Positions 10,526 to 21,454 of a DNA stretch of 64,000 bases are shown here, piece by piece. Positions within the stretch are counted from its first letter, which is position 1. Each line of letters opens with the position of its first letter. A program made the translations under genes and the position numbers. The notes beneath the pieces are model-generated. The model made no database searches and was not told the origin of the DNA. It worked only from the letters and a program-made list of their open reading frames with translations. Source of the stretch: Polytrichum commune. Taxonomy: Eukaryota > Streptophyta > Polytrichopsida > Polytrichales > Polytrichaceae. The DNA is taken from the NCBI GenBank assembly GCA_950295325.1, contig OX485808.1, positions 34,554,527-34,618,526 of the forward strand, written 5' to 3'.

Positions 10526-11547
10526 CACAACCACAACCACCTCTAGCATAAGTGACCCTTGAGATCTCTCCCTCTCAACTCTATAATTACTTTGTATTCT
10601 TCTTGTAAGGGTGGAAAAACACTTTCCTAGGGCGTTCACTTAGGTTTATGTTTGGTTTACACGTGCAATAATTGGGTGTTCATGTGGAGACATTATGTGA
10701 AGATCTAGAAATTTAAGGGATCAAGATTCTATAATGAATTGGTCTTTCAAGCATTTCATAACACCCTAACTTAAATTACAATTTGTAAGCATGTCCATAT
10801 ATGATCACATGAACCCATAGCAATTATAAGAATAATAAAATGCATCAAATTTGAGAAAATAAGAAACTAAGTTGAAAAAACCTTGTTACATTAACCCTCA
10901 AAGGCTCCGAACCCGCTACCTCACCCAAAAACAACCCTATTTCCAACGTGACAAAGGCCCTCATGCAAGAAAATATTCACACTACAAGGTCTGAAATGAA
11001 CTTTGGTGCCCACCATCTAGAATACATCCATATTTTAATAGAATTGTAGCATTTTTTCATCCATCTTCGTTGGAAACCTAATGCAAGAAAAATTGATATG
11101 TTTTATATACATGTTAAATTATGAAAAATGTAAACCCAATATTGTGGCAACTGTAAATGCTATGTTATATATAACTATAATATGAGATTTTGATTGACAC
11201 TATTTCATTTCTACTCCAAATATGATCAATATCTTGAAATAATTATACCATGTATCTTTATTTTTTGTTTTTATTTTTATTTTTTGTTGTTGTTGCTAAT
11301 TTCCGTTTTTTGAACTCTCCGGGAGAACTTCCCACTTCTCAAAAGAAAGAAGAAGAAAAAGGCTATCAAACCCTAAGGGATTTTGTGAGATTTATGCAGA
11401 CACCTACTTTTAATTGCAAAATGTTGCAATATTATCTTAAAAAGGACAATTCTAGTGTTCATAAAAGAGTTCATTAGTCAACTCATTGGTTGGGATACAC
11501 AACAAGTCCGTTCTCAATACTTGCTTAACGCTAAACACTTTTGGCAC

Positions 11548-11580
<33 letters not shown>

Positions 11581-12790
11581 ACCAACTACCAGAAAATTTT
11601 GGAAAAAACTTGATTGTTAAAATTCAGCAAGGTGTAGTTGATTACCAACCTAGTCACACCTGCACAACCACTAAAGAAGCTCAACTACATGCTTTTTGCA
11701 AATTTGTCACAAATTCAATGGGGTTTAATTACCTTAGATCTCATTCTTATGGCAACAGATTCATACAAGGCTTGCTAATCGACGGGGTTAATTTTTCTTA
11801 GGTTTATTGCACAACTGAAGAGGCTAAGCGTCTTGAACTGGTAACCGGATAGGCTCGACTACCTCAATCTCAATGAGTTGTTCAGGCTCTTTTCTGTAAC
11901 AACCCAACATAAAAACAACCACTTGATAGGGGGCTAGAGGGAAATCATTGCATAGGAGCATACCTCTCATTGGCCATCCAACATAAAAGCCACATAATAG
12001 AATTAATGCAATCTAAAAGTTACTTTCTAATAGTTGATTTGACACCAGAATCAATTGCGAAGCACGTTGCAAGATCCTGAATTGATCTAGTCGATGTTAA
12101 TTTGAGATGAAATAAGACACAAACACGTGTAGGAGGCCAAGCTCTGATGTCAGATGGATGAGAGGGACACTTGTATGTGACATTTTCCCTCTTTGCTTTG
12201 CCCTCAATACGTTGAGGTTGTCAGGTGTTTATAAAAACCATGGCTCCCACTGCTTCTTGTATAAATCCATGGTGTTGGCCGTCTCACAGACAGGTTGCAG
12301 GCTGCAGAAGTAATAATTCCAAGGTACCAAAGCTGGGAAGAAAGGAGGAAAAACCCGTCAGTAAAGGAGTGAGGAACTTTTGCCTTTTGCCGTTCTAGTT
12401 GCCTCCGTAAGCTTGGTTGGCAGTACGTGGCTCCGCATTTGTGCCTCTGCCTCATTATAGCAAGTTTTGAACTGGCATCATCTTTTATGGGTACTCCTCT
12501 GGTATGCATAATGAGGAATGTGCACTTTTTCTTGGCCGTAGCATGCTATGAGTATATGAGAGCCTTGTTGTTTTTAATTACCATTCAAGCGATGCCCGAC
12601 CGGCATCCGAATTGCAAGTTGAGTCGAGCTGTACATTGTATTTGGTATATACACTCAAGTGGGTACCTATCTCGAAGGTTCATCGACATTTGACTCGCAT
12701 TGAAATTTCTACACTAGCCAGGTGGGTTCGCTGGTACCATTACTATTCGATCATGTGCCCTGATACCATGCATTTACGAAGTGTAGTACA
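10526..12790. other. Intergenic; no gene seen
   Basis: No recognised coding frame. A (CTAT)n tract lies at about 11549-11580 and an A/T-rich segment at 11250-11290. The frames of 75-101 aa here show no domain or splice support. Confidence 0.5.
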
Positions 12791-13010
12791 ATGAACCAGG
12801 AGAACCAGATGAACCGGTCGAGTTTGAGAAATAAAACCACTTGACGTTCAAAACTTCAGGAAAACTTCAGATCGGTTTATATTAGAGGGATCTATGGAAT
12901 GTGCCTCGGATTAGTCGAGGCGAAGCAAAGGATCGCAATACGTAGCTGGGTGGACTTGACAGCACTAGGATTTTGACTGCTTATGCCCCAAAATCTCCTC
13001 CGGATACTGG
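12791..13010 (-). mobile_element. ACCGGTT MITE, single copy
   Basis: Complement of the family consensus: GAACCGGTCGAGTTTGAGAA, then CTTCAGGAAAACTTC, GGACTTGACAGCACTAGG, and a CAAAATCTCCTCCGGATACTGG-type end. The ends are diverged and I see no clear TSD. Confidence 0.65.
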
Positions 13011-14800
13011 TGTACTAGTGTAGTGTATACTGGTCCAACGTCGGTTAATTTTAAATGGGATTTGAGTAATTAGTATAGTGACATTAAGTACTTTGCACGA
13101 AACATTAGATTGGCGAGATGCGGGCGGGAAACGTTCCCCATGTCGTCCAGCTTGTGCAGGAGCGAATGATGCTACCCCCGTACAGAACTGTGTGTCAGGT
13201 GGCAGTCGAATCGAGTCAGAGAGCGTGACCTCTTGTTGGGAAACTCACACAAAACTCCCCCCCTCCCTCCCTTGACAATGTCAATGATGCACGCGTATAT
13301 GGTTTTTCAACTCGCAAATTGGATTCGGGAAGATTTTAGTGTTCCCTCAAACCACAGAGAAGTACAAGGTTTCAGAGATGATTATTCAAAAGAAAAATGG
13401 ACCTCAAACGCTGCAGCTGCAGCGTGCGACTTGTATGCTTTGGGAATTGAGTGCATGATGGGACCTGCTCTGCAATGGGTCATGGACCTTGCATGGTGAA
13501 CACACGAATCAATCAGCCTTACCTCACGGACGATTATGTACAGGAGCCAGCGTTTATGGCAATCTATCCAGTATCTACAATGACAATACGGAAGCTAAAT
13601 ATAATCTAATATGGCAGCTCTTTGTCAAACAATCTAACCCTGATCGTGGACAATCCATTCCCCATGCTGCAAGCGTCTCTCAGACAAGCGACTTGACGTG
13701 GATGTGACAAGTCGCTTGACAGGAAAACTTCACAGGATTTGGTTTTCCCTTAACCCTTAAGCGTCCAAGAGGCCCGGACGCGATCTCTCCCATGCACAAA
13801 AAAACATGTATTTGAGTCACAAACTTCAAATTTTATTTGAAATTTTATTTAGACAATTGAAGCAGTTTATATATATATATAAAATTTCAATGGCAAAAAA
13901 CCAAACAATTCCACTAAGGACCCAAGAAAAGGAGTGGGTCCGGGTTCTTTTGGGTGCATCCCAGTGGAATCAAACAACCCCCGATAGGGTGACAATCTTG
14001 AACATGCTTAACAATGCCCACGTTAGGCGTCCTAGTATTCCACAGTCTCAGTTTTGGATGTGCCTTGGGGGTCAACAAGCTTCTCTCGATCTCAGGATGA
14101 TTACCCAGACATACCTTCATTTTTAGCTAATTATGTCCAGAGCGACCTTATCTAGAATTAACTTAGTCTTCAACTGCATATTTTGAGTCAATTAAGTACC
14201 TTGATGTTCAATACGTAGTTTGGGTGTCTTTGGATGCAAATACCTACGTTCTTTTTTAAACATCAATGTAAAGCACGAAACTATAATATTTTTCTCCTTG
14301 ACATAAAACGATGTATAAAGTAAGATTTCAAATGCATATTATATAAAATATAATTTCTAAACTTGGTGAGGCCCATATAAATTGTGTATGGAATTGTATA
14401 CCCTACCTTGATAGGATGTTAGGTGGAAAATAATTAAAAGTAATTAAGCCTAATATTTTTGGGACATTATTGGGCTAGATGGTCTAAATGAAAGAAAAAT
14501 AATGATCAAAATGCTTGAATTTTAGGAAATTTGGTGCGTTGGAAAGCTCAATCCAGAGATATGAATGAATGAAAAACAAGTTATAGTACATGGATATGCA
14601 TGTAGAATATGCTATATGCATAAATGAATAAATATACATATAAATATTTTCCTGTTTTCTCATAAATGTTTTTACAAACTGCTTAAGCATTTAGAAAAGA
14701 AAAAAAATTGGGCAAAATATGCCCAACCTGCTATCAACCTACGTTATTGAGACCCCACATCTTTTAAAAGGCAAGGGTAATATACTTGAGATTATGTGGA
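13011..14800. other. Intergenic; small inverted repeat at 13685-13718
   Basis: CAAGCGACTTG (13685-13695) pairs with CAAGTCGCTTG (13708-13718) around a 12-nt loop. Otherwise nothing coding is convincing. The 106-aa frame at 13806-14126 has no recognisable domain. Confidence 0.45.
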
Positions 14801-14812
14801 GGCAACGAAATG

Positions 14813-15800
14813 CTAAATAGGCGATGTGCATAAAAGCTTGAATTGCATGGCATAGACACCATCATCCCGGATAGAGAAGAGGAATTGTTGAGCTTTGGTA
14901 TGTCAGACTAGGCAGTCCACCCCTTTCAGCATGTATGGCTTGATGAAGACCTTGAAATCTGGTACTTCTTTGATCATGTGCCGAACTACCGGTACATTGT
15001 CCAAATCCATGTATGATTTCATGAGAAGCGGAATGGTAGGATTATCCTCTTCATGCAACTTCTTGCTCCAACAGCTGAATGAAGCATCAATATATTTTGC
15101 AAACTGTTGGTTTTCAAATTTTCAAATTTTCAATTGTTTATCATAGTCAATTTCAAGAAAAATAGAATGGGACCACATCCCTCTTTCTTGAGAACTTCGT
15201 TGATGTTTGTCAATATGTTTTTCCATTTTATGCATGTTGACAAGACCATTTGAACAACTTTATCCCTTGACGGCAGTGTCTTTGCCTTGTGGGCATTGCA
15301 TTAGCCATAAGCATTGCATCAACCAAGGGCACTATGATGGTAGAGTGTGGCTATGGCTTGTAGTGTAGCCTATATAGACTTCTTAACGCCAAACTTACTA
15401 TAAAATCATGAATGGTGTCTTGTAAAAGAATACTTCTGGAACCTATAGAAGCTAGCCTCCGAAATTGCATGCATGATGTACCACACAATACAACATACTT
15501 CCACATATTCGAGGGTCACCACCTTGTCTGTTTGCATCAATGTGTATATTGCAATGGACCTTGAGCTGAGCTCATATGGACGTCCCCAAGCCACATATTT
15601 TGTGGATGAAACTTAATTTTATCACGTGGGATAAAATGGCAACAGTTCTTGGCACAACAATCCTTTACAATACCTACAAACCTAATAGATTCATCTCCTA
15701 GTATTTGGTTGCGTCGGCAATGCTTCTCTTCTTGAGGCACACGACCAAAGTCATATTCTTGTAGCCATTTTCGAGGTTGCATTGTGGCCATCAAAGTTGC
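14813..15800 (-). pseudogene. Decayed transposon-like protein
   Basis: Minus-strand frames 15537-15794 (starting MATMQPRKWLQEYDFG), 15406-15594 (AWGRPYELSSRSIAIYTLMQ and following) and 14813-15085 continue one another with frameshifts. The last reads from HEEDNPTIPLLMKSYMDLDN to FKVFIKPYMLKGVDCLV, a TGA at 14903-14905, then HTKAQQFLFSI. The composition is protein-like over nearly 1 kb. It resembles a transposon-associated uncharacterised family I have met in seed-free plant genomes, but I cannot name its enzyme class. Stops and frame changes make it non-functional. Confidence 0.5.
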
Positions 15801-18167
15801 TTGAATTTGGTTATATTGATGGTCTTGATTCTAAAAACTTAGTCCACTGTGGAGAATTTGTTAATGGGCTATCGTAAGAAGGAAAACCTCCATGTTAACG
15901 GAACTTCAAGGGCAACAAATAGTTCAAAATACAAAGATCCATATGGTCTTTCCTAAGGGGTTGGCATCAACACATTCATGAGGCCCAAAGTTCCTACAAA
16001 TCCTATTTGCCACCGAAACACCATTGGTGTTCACCATAACAACATCAAGTCCCACCATTGTTCCTTAGAAAAACCTCATACAATAGAATGTCCACATTCC
16101 CATCCATAGAATGATGTGATTGCTCATGTAATTGGAATGCTTCATTAGTTTCTATATCCTAAATAGACTTGTACCATTAGTGTTGCCAAAAATGTTGGCT
16201 CCTCTATGTATATATTTACATATTTGGTGGAGACTCATTTGTATTGCAACAATCCAATTATATTGTAGGTACTCCATATACAAATACTTTGGTTGTATAA
16301 TTGGAGTGACATGCAATGTGGTTTTTATTGTCTACAATGGCAAATCTTATGACTATTTCTAATGATGTAATAAATGGTAGCATTTTGTCTATTCTTTTCA
16401 AGGAGATTGAATATGTGAAGATGGATTACCCAAATTTATTGGATATACAAATTCTTACTGGGTTAATGCGTTTGGAGATATGTTACAAAGAGTTGAAGGA
16501 GGAGGTTGAGGATATGGTTAAGTATAGTGCACTGAGATTTGCGATTTGGGATGTTGGACAACTTGGTGTGACAATGTATGAAGAAAATTCTATTGATGTA
16601 TGCTTTCATTAACAATACATGTAGAACTTAGAAATATAATCCACATCTTAATGATTGGTGACTCTTGTTGAAGATAGCCAATTGATAACGTTGATGAAAG
16701 ATCTAACAATTACTGTATTTAAGCTAAAATGAATATCCTCAACCTGAGATACATTTAGAGGGACATTTTGTCTTCACAAAAATGGAAATGAGAGACAATA
16801 CAATTATGAAAACTCTGTTAGAGAGATAGGAGGATTTGTTTGCGAAATGAATATCAAATTAGATCTATGAATAAACTTATGTATACAACTATCCTCAAAT
16901 GTTATTGTGTTTATCAATGTCTAGAAATGCTTATGCAAGTAGCCAATGCGTTGTTTTTAAGTTTAATCCAATTCATATGAAATTTGTTTTATTGACTTTG
17001 TTAGTGCAATATGTGTCATTGTTCAACCCAATTAGTACAAGTTGTATAACGTGAGAAATGAAGTGCATAATACTCACTAAACTTATTTCAAGGGGTACCA
17101 AAACATATAAAACCCCTATATCTATCCTATCTCATCCTTCTCCATCTTTATCTTTCTTTTGGTGGTGGCCACACCATCTGCCACCATGCCATCACGGCCA
17201 CGTGCTAGCGCGGATGAAACCCTAACGGCATGGTATACTATCCTCATACCACTTCCTCATTGTGCATTATTATAGGTAGAATAGGAGTAGCGGAGTACAG
17301 TTGAACCCTGCACAATTATTTTGTGAGTGCTTTTGTGAGGGTGTATTGTTTATGGGAGTATGAGAATTATATTGCATAAGTGAGTGTGAAGTTTGAGAGA
17401 TATGAAATATTTTGTGAGTTGTGAGTGAGTGTGTCATTCATTTTAGGTTCAAGGGTGATTATGTGATGATTAAGATTGGCTTGAGTGTTGTGGGTTGGAG
17501 AAAAACAAAATTTTCACTGTATTCCACCTCAACGTGAATTTTTTTATGCTAATATTCAAATCATCATCTCTTGCTTCTTGAATCGCTTTCATTGATTATC
17601 TATTCCTTCTATTGTTGAAGCCCCTCTTTTTCTATTCAATGCATCTTGAATCTTGTTTCAAGGTGAATTTTGTAGAATAATATATTATTCCCAAACACAA
17701 AAGTAATAATTCATTCCATGTTTTACATTCCTTTTGGTAGTAATTTATTTCAAGATTTTTTTTAGAATTTATATAAATCTAGATTTCCATGTTTCAGGTC
17801 ATTTTTGAAATGTTTCATCGTTCTTCTCTTTAATCTTTTCTTATCATTTTTGACATGTTAAATTCTTTCCTTTAAAATTTTCCATGTCTCAATTCCTTAA
17901 TTTTAACACCCATTTTTTTCTTTTTCTTTTTTCCAATTTACTACCCAAGTCTGCAATCTCAATAGTCTCAATTCTTTCATTTCATTCCACAAGGAATGTT
18001 TTGGATATGTACTCATGCCATGATGAGCAACACTCACTCACAAACGCTCGTTTGTAAATATCAATATCAAATATCACGAACTGGCATTCATTAACATGCA
18101 TATAAGGCTCACTCAATTTTGTTGTGTGTAGATGGTGAGATCAAATAGAAGCACGATGAATGATTTG
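15801..18167. other. Intergenic; one unsupported 98-aa frame at 16316-16612 (+)
   Basis: The 98-aa frame is Leu/Glu-rich in its second half (LEICYKELKEEVEDMVKYSA), which could form a coiled coil. No domain, homologue or splice context is recognisable, and it lies in AT-rich DNA. The rest shows nothing. Confidence 0.3.
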
Positions 18168-18279
18168 TGACCTTGGCTTGGTGGTCAGGGCTCATGGCCC
18201 ACAATGAGGAGGTTGTGGGTTCTATTCCCCATGCCAGCGTGGTGCTCACCACCTTAGTCCACCCAACTATGGTGGGGGT
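18168..18279 (+). mobile_element. SINE, 3'-truncated copy 3
   Basis: About 112 bp matching only the tRNA-like head of the 362-bp SINE: TTGGCTTGGTGGTCAGG (A-box region), GGTTCTATTCC (B-box), then CACCTTAGTCCACCCAACTA. It stops at GGTGGGGGT. No TSD is evident. Confidence 0.75.
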
Positions 18280-19677
18280 ACGCAATTTTTGTTTAAAAAA
18301 TTTGTATTTATGTCAAACAAATTGGGGAAAAAACCTTGTAGTAGACATGGTCTACTTTTTTAAAGCTGTGAATATAACTTTTTGGTTCATACGTCTATCA
18401 CATGTATGCCAAGTACCTTAACTTTTTGGTTTAAGGTGCTACTACCTTATGATGGACATCAACAACATTCTTCAACCAATGGCGGGCATTAATCCGATTC
18501 CTAATGAACCCATGTTTGAATTGAAGATGGATGGGGTTGAGCTAGTCCCTCCCATTAAAGGTGCAAATTTTTCACCAGTGCAATAGACATGGGTTCAAGA
18601 GTTCGGTGTTGAAGACTTATTAACTTTAACGTAACCCCACTAAGAATATTGCCTCCACTTGGGTTGGCCCTTGAACACCAAGGTATTCCAAGTAGCTGCA
18701 ACACATGGTCTTCTGTAGGCACAACTCATGGTGTCCTCCCCGCAACAAATCTACAAACAACATACACCATTCAACAACAAAGTCCAAAGAACATATCAAC
18801 ATATAACAATAATATGTAATGATATCAGCATCCAACAACAATGATCAACAATTTATCCATAGCAAGAGTTGAACCTAAAATAACCCATCAACCAGTTGAT
18901 GGCCATGGATTTACTCTTCTATCATACCTAGGTCTTAAAACCTCATATTAGATTTGAAGCCACATTTTGATAAAGAGTAACCTAGCATACCATACTATAT
19001 ACAAAATTGAAATTCATCAACTGTTAGAGTCAAAATCAGTAGTATCATCTTCACCTTCAAGAGGAAAATGCCATGAAAGGTATCTCTATGGATGTGAAAA
19101 CAACCATCTAAACTTTGTCGAGTTCCTCCATAAAGCTATGGCTTCCATAAGTACGTTATCAAGATCACCACGAAGATCTTTCATAGACACACGCATAATA
19201 CATTCTAAACGCTAGCCGTCAACAATGAAATGCAATAATGAAGCAAAAGCTTCGCCTATCCACCATTCACCAAATCGCTACAAGCCTACAAAGAACACAT
19301 AACCTAAACTCTAGAACCAGATGATATCCGACCCTAGATGAATCAAACCAAATGAAATCCGCTTATTTTACAATTCATCCGGGTAAAAATACTCCTCAAA
19401 ATGGTTGCTGGTTGAAATCCGTTTTTATTTTTAAAGCACCGGTTTCATATACTCCACTTTCCCAATTCAACCGGACCTTTCACAAAACTAACTGGCCGCC
19501 ATTACACTAAATACCGGTTCTCCCTGGACATTGCTTCCAACATGGAAAAATCTTGCACCACCTCAAACTTCTCCAGTCCTGGCGCAAAATCTCTTAATTG
19601 ATCGGTTATGGGTGCCTCTACTGTACATGGATCGACGATGAAATTTTTAACTCACACCAAAGCAGATCTACAATGTA
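18280..19677. other. Intergenic; possible degenerate MITE near 19380-19540
   Basis: Several CCGG(T)TT words and ACCGGTTCTCCCTGGACATTG at about 19506-19530 look like a diverged end of the ACCGGTT MITE. No gene is seen. Confidence 0.4.
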
Positions 19678-19921
19678 GTACTTGGCTATGATCGGGGAGA
19701 ACCGGCAGTTAGTTACAAATGAACCGGTTGGGTTTGAGAAATAACCGGTTGAAGTTCAAGATTGCAGGAAAATTACCGATCATTTTAGAGGAATCTATAA
19801 AATATACCCCAAATTCATAAAGGAAAACCGAAGGATGTCAACATGTAACCGGTTGGACTTGCAAACACTAGGATCTCAACCGATTATGCCCAAAAATCTC
19901 CCCGATCACTGGTACTTGGCT
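19678..19921 (-). mobile_element. ACCGGTT MITE, intact copy with 10-bp TSD
   Basis: The 224-bp element 19688-19911 is flanked by GTACTTGGCT at 19678-19687 and 19912-19921. Its ends, ATGATCGGGGAGA and the complement of TCTCCCCGATCACTG, are inverted repeats. Internal ACCGGTT words occur in the family order. No coding capacity. A 9-10-bp TSD would suit a Mutator-like superfamily, which is inference. Confidence 0.8.
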
Positions 19922-19957
19922 CTTATATCTAATAATATAACATACATAATAAGTCAA

Positions 19958-20018
19958 AATGACTTACACCTGCCATTGAGAGATATCTGTAGGCTCTCAA
20001 TGGCAGGTGTAAGTCATT
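19958..20018. other. Perfect 25-bp hairpin
   Basis: The arm 19958-19982 (begins AATGACTTACACCTG) is exactly complementary to 19994-20018 (ends GGTGTAAGTCATT), with an 11-nt loop ATATCTGTAGG. It lies about 36 bp beyond the MITE TSD. It could be a tiny MITE, a small-RNA precursor or chance. The perfection of the stem suggests recent origin. Confidence 0.8.
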
Positions 20019-21454
20019 TAGCATATCATTCTGCCTAGACAAATCTTTCCCGTGTGTGACTCATGGCCATATGGTCCGCATGGATCAACGTCTCAATGAT
20101 AAGTTATGATAATAACCCTCCATTTCCTGGATACTTCCCGATCATGGTCCACATTAATTGTCTCCACAATAATAACTCCGTCGCAGTAAATGATTATTTG
20201 AAGTACAGTGTAGCTGCCATATTGAGATAGACTCGCTTGCTGCACTTTTGTTCTCATCTTCAATTATGTCAGCAGTAAATACTAGTTAGTCAAGAAACTT
20301 TCTGTATGTTTTCACTTTCACTTCTACATAAGTCAATGTACACAGAGATTAATTACCTTCTGTACTTCCAGATTTGCCTCTCGCAGCTCAAGTTAATCAT
20401 AACTTATACTTGATAACTAGGCAAATACCCACTGCAACCTTGGCTATGTTTAAATTTGGCTATGTTGGAGCACGGCATCAAAGAAAACAAAGTCAGTCAC
20501 TGGAAATCCTGGATTGTTGTATATAACCAGATTGAGACCCTTGCCATTCAACCGATAGTCTTTTGACAAGTCTGCAAAGAATATGAATCTTTGAAACACC
20601 TAAACAGTATGGACCAACTTGTTTGAACAGTTACTGTTGAAACGATTTTTAGTGACACTCACTAAATTAAGTTGGAACACTCCACATGATAAAATTATCT
20701 GAATCTGAAACCCCTCTACAGCATTGTCACGAGCAGAATTTTCATGTGGTCAGAAGCACTGGGACATGTCACATGATGCTTTAAGGTTTCTGTCACCCGC
20801 GAGACGCCACCTTAAAGGCTGCTCCTAGCAGGCCTTTTGCAGCAATATATATTTCAACTCAAATTATGTCGCCAAAATATTCATTCTCAACATGAAACGG
20901 GTTTCTCACGTACAGCTGCCTGACTCAAAGGCAGAGTACTATGAAATTTCTTAGGAAGACAGTGGCTTACTCAGATTGATGAAATGTGAAACATAAAATG
21001 GTATTACATCTCAGGGCTGAAATCACCCATCCCAAAAAATTGCACTGTCTCAAACTGTACATAAGTGTCCCTCATAAAAAAGGAGATAAAATTTGTGCTC
21101 TTGTAAGCCTGGGGTTCCATGAACTACTTGCACGATGTCCCCTGTGTAACATAAAAGAGTTGTCCATGATGATGAAATTTGCTCTTCAAAGAATTCGCCT
21201 CAGTGTACTGCCGGGCGGCCACTAGCTAGAGTGGTGAATACTAGACTGTCTAATTTACGTCCTTTGCCAAAATCTCCATCCTCAAACCAGTCCTGACATA
21301 ATGATTGCAGCCTCCATAACCCCGAGCTCTTGGTCTTGAACTCACTTGCAGAGAATGCACGGGCTCGTTGGGCTCAGGAAATCATGCGGGCACAAGTAAA
21401 ACTAGGGAAAAGCAAAATGAAAAAAAATAGTGCAACAAGAATACAAGATTTTCA
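20019..21454. other. 3' flank of the MYB gene
   Basis: Presumably holds the MYB 3' UTR on its right side. No gene is recognised, and the 79-aa frame at 20986-21225 is not supported. Confidence 0.4.

Noticed and set aside
13685-13718. 11-bp hairpin CAAGCGACTTG
   Set aside because: It is short, with no repeat copies seen and no gene context; chance is likely.
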